Source: Desulfobacula sp. (GTDB lineage Bacteria > Desulfobacterota > Desulfobacteria > Desulfobacterales > Desulfobacteraceae). From it: 6,059 nt of DNA. Positions 1 through 5,624 of the stretch are shown piece after piece. Under the pieces are notes generated by a model. The model saw only the letters and a list, made by a program, of their open reading frames with translations, made no database searches and was not told where the DNA came from. Position 1 is the first letter of the stretch. Each line of letters begins with the position of its first letter. The translations under genes and the position numbers were made by a program. The stretch is taken from the NCBI GenBank assembly GCA_018702715.1, contig JABIYQ010000356.1, forward strand, positions 1 through 6,059, in the 5' to 3' direction.

Positions 1-840
1 AATGAATTGGATAATCATTTGATTACAGGACTGATTCCAAATGGCGTGCCAAAAGGATTGGCAAATACAGCTTTTCCTTTTCAATATAACAGGATAGATG
101 AACTAAAAAAAATAATAGAAAAACATGGCAAAGATCTGGCAGCAATAGTTATGGAGCCTGTCCGAAGTGAACAGCCTGTTCCGGGTTTTTTAGAAGAAAT
201 AAGAAGCTTAGCAGATAAGATGGGCGCTGTTCTTATTATTGATGAGGTATCAGCTGCATTCAGAACAAATGTGGGTGGAGCGCATCTTGATTATAACCTT
301 GTTCCGGATATGGCCGTTTTTTCCAAAGCCATAGGAAATGGATATCCCATTGCCGCAATTATTGGAAAAGAAGATGTGATGCAATCGGCTCAAAACACAT
401 TTATCAGCAGTACAATGTGGACAGAACGCGTTGGGCCAGTGGCTTCGCTTGCAACAATCAAAAAATATAAAGATCTGGATGCTCACAAACATTTGATCGC
501 AATCGGAAATGCAGTGCAAAAAGGGTGGAAAAATCAGGCCCAAAAAAATAATATCGATTTGTCAGTTGCTACTGGAATGGCACCGCTGTGCCATTTTTCC
601 TTTAATTATCCGGATATGCTGGACATAAAATCTTATTTTATTCAATTAATGGTAGACCGCGGATTTCTTGCATCCAATCTGTTTTATGCCATGTATGCCC
701 ATAAAATGGAGCATGTTGAAAAGTATCTGCATGCTGTTGGAGAATCTTTTTCAATCATCTCGAAAGATATTGATTCTGGGAAATTTAAAAAGAATATGAG
801 GGGTAGACCGTCCGGGGCAGGGTTTAAGCGCTTAAGTTAA
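1..840 (+). CDS. Class III PLP-dependent aminotransferase (glutamate-1-semialdehyde aminomutase-like), C-terminal part
   Basis: The reading frame is open from base 1 and ends at TAA 838-840, so this is the last 279 codons of a gene that starts upstream; the family is usually about 430 residues, so roughly the first third is missing. Seen: the class III signature, with MEPVRSE at about window codons 51-57, the PLP-ring aspartate in LIIDEVSAAFRT (Asp codon 241-243) and the Schiff-base lysine in FSKAIGNGYP (Lys codon 325-327), then SSTMWTERVGP. These residues are intact, so the enzyme is probably active and cytoplasmic. The C-terminal GFKRL tail resembles, from memory, relatives found in surface-sugar clusters rather than true HemL of tetrapyrrole synthesis. 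Known of the family: it moves an amino group on or off a carbonyl compound using PLP. Inferred: amination of a sugar precursor, given the downstream polysaccharide genes. The TTG at position 7 is an internal codon, not a start. The substrate is unknown. Confidence 0.9.
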   Translation, partial: NELDNHLITGLIPNGVPKGLANTAFPFQYNRIDELKKIIEKHGKDLAAIVMEPVRSEQPVPGFLEEIRSLADKMGAVLIIDEVSAAFRTNVGGAHLDYNLVPDMAVFSKAIGNGYPIAAIIGKEDVMQSAQNTFISSTMWTERVGPVASLATIKKYKDLDAHKHLIAIGNAVQKGWKNQAQKNNIDLSVATGMAPLCHFSFNYPDMLDIKSYFIQLMVDRGFLASNLFYAMYAHKMEHVEKYLHAVGESFSIISKDIDSGKFKKNMRGRPSGAGFKRLS

Positions 841-853
841 AGGCCGTCAAAAC

Positions 854-920
854 TAACCAGGATGGGGTCAGGCTTGCATAGTTGCGTAACCAGGATGGGG
901 TCATAACCAGGATGGGGTCA
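854..920. repeat. Three direct copies of a 17-bp REP-like unit
   Basis: The unit TAACCAGGATGGGGTCA occurs exactly at 854-870, 887-903 and 904-920; the last two are directly abutting. The first copy is followed by GGCTTGCATAGTTG (871-884). The third leads, after a duplicated GGGTCA (921-926), into the near-identical GGCCTGCATAGTTG (927-940). The array therefore looks like one longer unit (17-mer plus the GGCYTGCATAGTTG tail) that has been partly duplicated. GGGGTCAGG-type repeats resemble REP sequences linked to IS200-like Y1 (RAYT) transposases in deltaproteobacterial genomes; that link is from memory and no transposase is present here. The array starts 13 bases after the aminotransferase stop codon. 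Confidence 0.9.
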
Positions 921-978
921 GGGTCAGGCCTGCATAGTTGGGTTTAGCACGCTAAACCCAACTATGCAGGCCTGACCC
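921..978. repeat. Perfect 28-bp-arm palindrome (REPIN-like hairpin)
   Basis: The left arm at 921-948 (begins GGGTCAGGCCTGCATAGTTG, ends GGTTTAGC) is an exact reverse complement of the right arm at 951-978, with only AC (949-950) between them. Each arm contains the GGCCTGCATAGTTG core that also follows the first 17-mer nearby, so the palindrome is two repeat units head to head, the arrangement called a REPIN. As RNA it would form a very stable hairpin. There is no T-run after it on either strand, so it is not a typical intrinsic terminator. It ends 4 bases before the first possible start codon of the aldo/keto reductase (983) and occupies the place where its ribosome-binding site should be. 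Confidence 0.93.
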
Positions 979-982
979 CAAT

Positions 983-1900
983 ATGATTATGAAAAATAAT
1001 AAATTACAGATCGAGCGGTTGATTCTTGGCACGGCACAATTGGGAATGCCTTATGGCATCGCTAATAAAACGGGCCGTCCGGATCAGAAAACCGCAACAA
1101 AAATAATTGAGACAGCATGGAATCAAGGTGTAAAAGAATTTGATACGGCCCAGGGCTATGGTGATTGTGAATCTGTGTTAGGCAAGGCTTTTGCTGATTT
1201 GAAAATATCAAATCATGTTCGTGTGATCAGTAAATTTGGCCACCAGATTGATCATTTGAATGAAAATGTCATGGAAGAAGAACTTGAAAAATCTCTTGAA
1301 AAATTAAATATCCCATTTTTTTGGGGCATGATGTTGCACTCTGAAGATTTGCTTGCAAAATGGTCTGAAGGATTGGGAGAAATATTTCAAAAACTGATTC
1401 AATCACAAAAAATCAGGAAAGTGGGTTTCTCTGTTTACTCTCCTGAAAAAGCATTGGAAGCCCTGGACCAGGATGGCATTGATTTTATTCAAATACCGGG
1501 GAATGTCCTGGATCGAAGATTTGAAAAAGCCGGCGTATTTGAATTGGCCCAAATAAAAAACAAACAGATACATATCCGAAGTATTTTTCTTCAAGGTCTT
1601 TTATTGATGGACCTGGAAGAGATCCCGGGAAAAATGAAATATGCCATTCCTGTGATTGAAAAACTTATAAAGTTAAGCATGCAGTTTGGAATGACTAGAA
1701 AAGAAATGGCAATGGGATATATCAAAAATGCATTCCCGGACAGCCACGTTTTATTTGGTGTGGATTCGGTTGATCATGTTAAAGGTAATATGGAATCCTG
1801 GCTTCAAAAATATCCAAATGATCTGGTCAACAAAGTTAAAACATTATTTGATGATGTGCCTGAGAATATAATCAATTGCAATATGTGGAAGCAAACCTGA
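983..1900 (+). CDS. Aldo/keto reductase family protein
   Basis: A 305-residue protein of normal family length for a (beta/alpha)8-barrel NAD(P)H-dependent oxidoreductase of the cytoplasm. Seen: the N-terminal strand LILGTAQLGMPYGIAN (13-28), then the full catalytic tetrad: Asp54 and Tyr59 in EFDTAQGYG, Lys84 in VISKFG and His119 in MMLHSED. KVGFSVYSPEKAL and FIQIPGNVLDRR follow further along the barrel. Known: such enzymes reduce carbonyls on sugars or other small molecules. Inferred: with the aminotransferase upstream and glycan genes downstream, it probably acts on a nucleotide-sugar precursor or deoxysugar; the substrate is not readable. Start choice: ATG at 983 or 989 are both possible; the frame is closed upstream by TAA 953-955 inside the palindrome. 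Neither start has a Shine-Dalgarno sequence, because the palindrome ends at 978. Only 33 bases separate it from the next gene, so the two are probably co-transcribed. Confidence 0.9.
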   Translation: MIMKNNKLQIERLILGTAQLGMPYGIANKTGRPDQKTATKIIETAWNQGVKEFDTAQGYGDCESVLGKAFADLKISNHVRVISKFGHQIDHLNENVMEEELEKSLEKLNIPFFWGMMLHSEDLLAKWSEGLGEIFQKLIQSQKIRKVGFSVYSPEKALEALDQDGIDFIQIPGNVLDRRFEKAGVFELAQIKNKQIHIRSIFLQGLLLMDLEEIPGKMKYAIPVIEKLIKLSMQFGMTRKEMAMGYIKNAFPDSHVLFGVDSVDHVKGNMESWLQKYPNDLVNKVKTLFDDVPENIINCNMWKQT

Positions 1901-1921
1901 TAAGATAGAATTAAATATTAT

Positions 1922-1926
1922 AAGGA
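1922..1926 (+). promoter_or_regulatory. Ribosome-binding site deciding the radical SAM start
   Basis: AAGGA lies 7 bases before ATG 1934, an ideal Shine-Dalgarno distance. The in-frame TTG at 1928 is only one base after this site and cannot be the start, so the protein begins at 1934 (MKILLINV). This is the only clear Shine-Dalgarno sequence I found ahead of a gene in the window. Confidence 0.8.
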
Positions 1927-1933
1927 ATTGAAC

Positions 1934-3322
1934 ATGAAAATTTTACTGATTAATGTCTGCCTGAGGGATGATGTTGATAAAATACTGTTTCCAGTTGGAC
2001 TGGGATATATTGCCAGTGCCATTTCAAGGACAAACCATGAACTTGAAATCATTGACATGGATGCCCATAGAATGTCCTATGCTGAGCTCGAAGAAAAAAT
2101 GCGTAATATAGACTATGATGCTGTCGGTCTTGGCTGTATAGTAACGGGTTATAAAATTGTTAAAACAATTTCAAAAATTGCAAAGCGAGTAAATCCAAAA
2201 GCCTATGTGATTGCCGGCAATTCAGTGGCTTCATCCATTCCTGAAATATTGTTGAAGAATACAGATGTGGATATCGCTGTTATCGGGGAAGGGGATCATA
2301 CCATTGTTGAACTGCTGGATTTTTTGGACCAGGGCAAGGATATTCAAGACGTTAAAGGGATATATTATAAAACTCAGGATGGAATAAAAGCCACTGCCGG
2401 CAGAAATATTGTTGATAATATCGATGATATCCCATTGCCTAACTGGACCTTGTTTGAAATGGAAAGATATCTGGATATGTCAAAAGAATATGTTTCAGAA
2501 CCTTATCCCATGCCCCAGGAACAGATCAGGGCGTTTGCCGTTAATACGGCAAGGGGATGCGCCTTTAACTGCACCTTCTGCTATCATGTTTTCAAGGAAG
2601 AAAAATATAGGTTCAGGTCTACTGAAAGTATCATTGAGGAAATAAGAGAACTGCAGGAAAGATTTGGAGTCAACTATATTAATTTCTGGGATGAGCTGAC
2701 TTTTTTCTCCAAAAAGCAAACCCATGATTTAATAGAGGGCATTGAGAAATCAGGACTGAAATTTTTCTGGACGGCTTCCTGTCGTGGTAATCTTTTCACC
2801 AATAAAGATATGGATTTATTGAAAAGAATAAAAGCTGCCGGTTGTGTCGGGCTTGGATATTCATTGGAATCAGCGAACAAGGATATTTTAAAAAAGATGA
2901 ATAAAAAACTGGATCCAATGGATTTTATTAAACAGAAAAAAGTTCTGGATGCTGCCGGTATTATCACCTGGACAAGTCTTGTCATAGGGTATCCTGAAGA
3001 GACAGAGGAAACCATAAACCAAACCTTTAACCTGTGTTTTGAAAATGATATATATCCGAGCGCAGGATTTTTATTGCCACAGCCTGGAACACCGATTTAT
3101 CAATATGCCCTGGAAAATAAATTGATTACAAATGAGGAAGAATATTTTCTGGATATGGGTGACCGCCAGGATCTGCGCATTAACATGACTAAAATGCCAC
3201 AGGATAAGCTTGAAGAATGCGTTAATTCAAACCTTAAAAAAATTCGGGATAAGCTTGACCTTGATTTATCAGATGAACAACTTTTAAAATCCGGAAAATA
3301 TCGCTCCAAGGCAAAACAATAA
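1934..3322 (+). CDS. Cobalamin-binding-domain radical SAM protein
   Basis: A 462-residue protein started at ATG 1934. Seen: an N-terminal Rossmann-like B12-binding domain (about 1-140) with the usual MKILLINV opening, FPVGLGYIASAIS, DAVGLGCIVTGY, YVIAGNSVASSIPE and the family-typical IAVIGEGDHTIVELL. A radical SAM barrel follows, with the 4Fe-4S motif RGCAFNCTFCY (Cys 209, 213, 216), YRFRSTESIIEEI after it, and VGLGYSLESANKDILKKMNK as the SAM-contacting glycine/glutamate strand. The C-terminus (about 400-462) is short and charged. Known: this class (BchE/methyltransferase-like, class B) uses a 5'-deoxyadenosyl radical together with cobalamin, often to methylate unreactive carbons, but also for other reactions. 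The DAHRMS string near residue 43 follows the second strand, not the first, so I do not read it as the DxHxxG cobalt-ligand motif. Inferred: modification of the sugar, lipid or glycan made by this locus. It follows the aldo/keto reductase by 33 bases, likely in one operon. The substrate is unknown. Confidence 0.92.
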   Translation: MKILLINVCLRDDVDKILFPVGLGYIASAISRTNHELEIIDMDAHRMSYAELEEKMRNIDYDAVGLGCIVTGYKIVKTISKIAKRVNPKAYVIAGNSVASSIPEILLKNTDVDIAVIGEGDHTIVELLDFLDQGKDIQDVKGIYYKTQDGIKATAGRNIVDNIDDIPLPNWTLFEMERYLDMSKEYVSEPYPMPQEQIRAFAVNTARGCAFNCTFCYHVFKEEKYRFRSTESIIEEIRELQERFGVNYINFWDELTFFSKKQTHDLIEGIEKSGLKFFWTASCRGNLFTNKDMDLLKRIKAAGCVGLGYSLESANKDILKKMNKKLDPMDFIKQKKVLDAAGIITWTSLVIGYPEETEETINQTFNLCFENDIYPSAGFLLPQPGTPIYQYALENKLITNEEEYFLDMGDRQDLRINMTKMPQDKLEECVNSNLKKIRDKLDLDLSDEQLLKSGKYRSKAKQ

Positions 3323-3358
3323 ATTTTTTGTAACTATTCAGCTCTTATGCTTGAAACC

Positions 3359-3586
3359 GCCCTGTCTGATGGATATTTGTTTCGATGCTAAACGCTTAGG
3401 GCTCACTCAAAAATAACTTTACATTTTGAGAGCCGATTCATCCTGCCCGGCCGCGTTGTGAAAACACGACATATCTTGATATGCCTTAGTTCCCACGCCT
3501 TGCCGGCCAGGCGACTCAACTCTCAAGATTGGTAATTTATTTTTAAGTGAACCCTTAACCTCCTGCAAATATCTATCAGACAGGGC
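3359..3586. repeat. Outer inverted repeat, probable interrupted terminator stem
   Basis: 3359-3379 (starts GCCCTGTCTGAT) and 3566-3586 (ends ATCAGACAGGGC) are reverse complements over 21 bases with one mismatch (3371 G opposite 3574 T, which would still pair as G-U in RNA). The right arm is followed by TTTT (3587-3590), and AAA lies just left of the left arm (3354-3356), so the outer pair resembles a bidirectional intrinsic terminator placed 36 bases after the radical SAM stop codon. The loop is far too long (186 bases) for a normal terminator because a second palindromic element sits in it. No flanking target-site duplication was seen for the outer pair itself. Confidence 0.75.
3399..3554. 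mobile_element. MITE-like 156-bp non-coding palindromic element
   Basis: The left end (3399-3432, begins GGGCTCACTCAAAAATAA, ends TTGAGAG) and the reverse complement of the right end (3520-3554, begins GGGTTCACTTAAAAATAA, ends TTGAGAG) match at about four fifths of positions, 16 of the first 18. TTA flanks the element on both sides (3396-3398 and 3555-3557), consistent with a 3-bp target duplication. The interior holds further symmetry: a GC-rich pair around 3443-3453 and 3503-3514, and a small hairpin CATATC-TT-GATATG (3470-3483) near the centre. No open reading frame of note lies inside. A short non-coding element with terminal inverted repeats fits a MITE mobilised in trans; TNA-type targets are known for some IS5-family groups, but the family is a guess. 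The diverged arms suggest an old insertion. Confidence 0.65.
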
Positions 3587-3601
3587 TTTTAGATTACTTC
3601 T

Positions 3602-3625
3602 TTTAACGGGTTAAACAATTACAAT
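3602..3625 (+). promoter_or_regulatory. Possible promoter with small palindromic operator before the PFTS gene
   Basis: TTTAAC-GG-GTTAAA (3602-3615) is a perfect 6-bp inverted repeat, and TACAAT (3620-3625), one base off a -10 box, follows 4 bases later, 22 bases before the TTG start at 3648. No convincing -35 hexamer lies at the right distance, so a factor bound at the palindrome, or no promoter at all, are both possible in this A+T-rich stretch. A promoter here is plausible because a terminator-like structure separates the gene from those upstream. Confidence 0.25.
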
Positions 3626-3647
3626 TTTTAAAAATATTGAAAACAAC

Positions 3648-5624
3648 TTGAAAATATACAAATTAAAACAAGTAAAAAATATTGTCTTTGAGTGTCCTGG
3701 ATTGAAAGACAGGGCAAATATCAAAAAAGCAATTAAAAACGGCAAAAAGGTGTATGTGCTGGAACCCTTTTGTGCTTATCATCACAGGCGGTTTAGATTT
3801 TTCCCATCTCCGCTTCCCAAGTATGTTCAAACCTTTTTAAAGGATGGGAAAATAGAAAAAATTGATGCAGATAAAATGGGGTCAAGAACGATCTCTTTTG
3901 CATCAGCGGAAAAAGCGGTGCAGGCAATTGAAACCGTTTTTCCATATTATCTGAAAGATCATAAAACACTCTTTGATTTTGTTGTTAAGGTTCATCATTC
4001 CAAACACGCTTTAAATATATTTAAAAAGAACCTGTGTGATATGCTGGGAGATTTTTTTTCTCTGAACACTATGTTTCACAAAATTGAAAACGTGTTCAAA
4101 GGAGAAAAAGTCTTAATCTATCCTGACACGGATATTAAAAATTATTTGTATTTAAAGAGAATTGTTAATGACAGCGCTCAAGATGCTTATAAACATAAAA
4201 ATATTTTATTTTCAAAGAACCGCAATTTATACTATTTCAAAGAACTTTTTGTAAAAAGCATTGTTATCAAGGGTGGTCTGTTTGTCCAGACTTTTGCAAG
4301 TCTTTTGTTTGGATTTATATTTTCAAAGCCAGGCAAAAGTCCTGTGAAAGATTATCCTTATGCCATAAGTATTGTTGCTCCCAAAAGGCAGCTGAGAAAT
4401 AATAGCCGGGGGCCTGGGTTTTTAATAGACAATAAAAAAATCACATCTGACCAGGTTGTGTATACACCCATTGTGCCCATTGATAATGATCAATTAAAAA
4501 CTTTAAAGTCCTATGGCAGCGATGTTGTTGTACCCCTAAAAATAGGGCGGTTCTTTTCTGACTGGAAAAAATGGTTCTTTTTATGGCTATTATCATTTAA
4601 AGGGAAATATTTACTAAATGATAATGAGCTGAAAATAGCTTCATTTGCTATATTCACCTATTTTAAATGGCAGTATGTTATTAAACATATAAGCTTTTCT
4701 AATTTTATTACCCATTGCGATTTTTCAACTTCACATATCAGTCGTAATATTTTGTTTGAACAAAATAATATTCAAACATGGTATTTCACGGATGCGGTAA
4801 ATTTTGGTCATGCGTTTAGGGAATCAGATGAGAAATGGAATCGTCACCCCTTCTGGACCTATCTGCATTATGATCATTTTGTGACATGGTATTCTGATCT
4901 TGCAGCTTATTTTGCAGCTCACCCCCAAAGTTTTAAAAAATCACACGTTGTCGGCTGTCTCTGGAGCAGTCATGTGGATAAAAAAACGCATACGGCAGAA
5001 TATATGGACAGGCTTTTTCCTGGAAAAACAATAAAGAATTCATTTGTAATTGCGGTTTATCCCTCTACCTATACTGTAAAAGGAATCACCTCATATGAAG
5101 AGGGAGTTGTTTTTATTGAACATGTATACAGGCTTGTACAAGAGGTAGACAATTTAATCATTATTATTAAAGAAAAAAAAGAGATGCAGCTTCATCTTCA
5201 ATTGGAGCCGGTGCTGGGGGAAAAACTGGTAACACTTTACAAAGAAATGGAAAAACACCCAAGAATAAAAATATTGACCAATGAATTTGATTCTTCTCTT
5301 TTAATGACCCATGCAGATATGTGTATCTCGTTTCCATTTACCTCCACAACCACTGAAGCCTTGAGTGCAAATTTAAAAGCGATCTGGCACGACCCTTGTG
5401 AATACTACAGGAATTCGCCTTATGGCCATAATGGAAAAGTGGTGACATACGGCTATAATGATTTGAAAGCTAAAATAATAGAAATTAAAGATATGAAAGC
5501 CGGGACCTATCAAAATCCTATATCCCTAGATTCAGATCTCATGGATCCCTGGCGTGACGGGAAAGCTGTAGACAGATTCCGGGATCTTCTCACGCATTAT
5601 TCAAAAGTTTCTAAAGATGGATAA
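3648..5624 (+). CDS. Polysaccharide biosynthesis PFTS motif protein (putative GT-B-like glycosyltransferase)
   Basis: A 658-residue protein, recognised by its C-terminal block DMCISFPFTSTTTEALSANL with PFTS at residues 563-566 and Glu570, followed by KAIWHDPCEYY. This arrangement (strand, PFTS-type loop, helix with a glutamate, strand, D-P-x-x-Y) resembles the nucleotide-sugar-binding half of GT-B glycosyltransferases. It is the hallmark of the family named 'polysaccharide biosynthesis PFTS motif protein', whose members have no firmly assigned reaction that I know of. The N-terminal half is Lys/Arg/aromatic-rich and unrecognised; a hydrophobic stretch at about 204-225 could dip into or anchor to the inner membrane. 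There is no signal peptide, so it is probably cytoplasmic-face. Start: TTG 3648 is the earliest standard start codon; upstream the frame is open only back to TAA 3612-3614 with no ATG or GTG, and no Shine-Dalgarno is visible, so the exact start is uncertain. Its end overlaps the flippase start by 8 bases, implying coupled translation. Confidence 0.8.
   Translation: MKIYKLKQVKNIVFECPGLKDRANIKKAIKNGKKVYVLEPFCAYHHRRFRFFPSPLPKYVQTFLKDGKIEKIDADKMGSRTISFASAEKAVQAIETVFPYYLKDHKTLFDFVVKVHHSKHALNIFKKNLCDMLGDFFSLNTMFHKIENVFKGEKVLIYPDTDIKNYLYLKRIVNDSAQDAYKHKNILFSKNRNLYYFKELFVKSIVIKGGLFVQTFASLLFGFIFSKPGKSPVKDYPYAISIVAPKRQLRNNSRGPGFLIDNKKITSDQVVYTPIVPIDNDQLKTLKSYGSDVVVPLKIGRFFSDWKKWFFLWLLSFKGKYLLNDNELKIASFAIFTYFKWQYVIKHISFSNFITHCDFSTSHISRNILFEQNNIQTWYFTDAVNFGHAFRESDEKWNRHPFWTYLHYDHFVTWYSDLAAYFAAHPQSFKKSHVVGCLWSSHVDKKTHTAEYMDRLFPGKTIKNSFVIAVYPSTYTVKGITSYEEGVVFIEHVYRLVQEVDNLIIIIKEKKEMQLHLQLEPVLGEKLVTLYKEMEKHPRIKILTNEFDSSLLMTHADMCISFPFTSTTTEALSANLKAIWHDPCEYYRNSPYGHNGKVVTYGYNDLKAKIIEIKDMKAGTYQNPISLDSDLMDPWRDGKAVDRFRDLLTHYSKVSKDG

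Noticed and set aside
250..543. Minus-strand open frame of 97 codons inside the aminotransferase
   Set aside because: It lies opposite conserved catalytic-core codons, its protein is Cys/His/Ile-rich without family resemblance, and no ribosome-binding site supports it.
854..920. Direct repeats as a CRISPR array
   Set aside because: 17-bp units with 16-bp and 0-bp gaps, and the gap sequence recurs nearby; there are no regular unique spacers and no cas genes.
921..978. Palindrome as an intrinsic terminator of the aminotransferase
   Set aside because: No T-run follows either arm, and the sequence is built from repeat units found beside it.
1403..1594. Minus-strand open frame of 63 codons inside the aldo/keto reductase
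   Set aside because: Antisense shadow with no supporting start signal.
1928..1933. TTG at 1928 as the radical SAM start
   Set aside because: It is one base from the AAGGA site; ATG 1934 has the correct 7-base spacing.
2409..2645. + strand open frame in another phase within the radical SAM gene
   Set aside because: It overlaps the conserved radical SAM core, and its translation looks like a frame-shifted shadow; no sign of a frameshift in the main gene.
2495..3309. Minus-strand open frames opposite the radical SAM gene (2495-2725, 2674-3015, 3100-3309)
   Set aside because: Ser/Phe-rich low-complexity translations typical of antisense shadows of Lys/Glu-rich coding sequence.
3876..3884. ATGGGGTCA inside the PFTS gene, matching the core of the REP-like unit
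   Set aside because: Only 9 bases match, in an uninterrupted coding frame with no neighbouring repeat tail; chance match.
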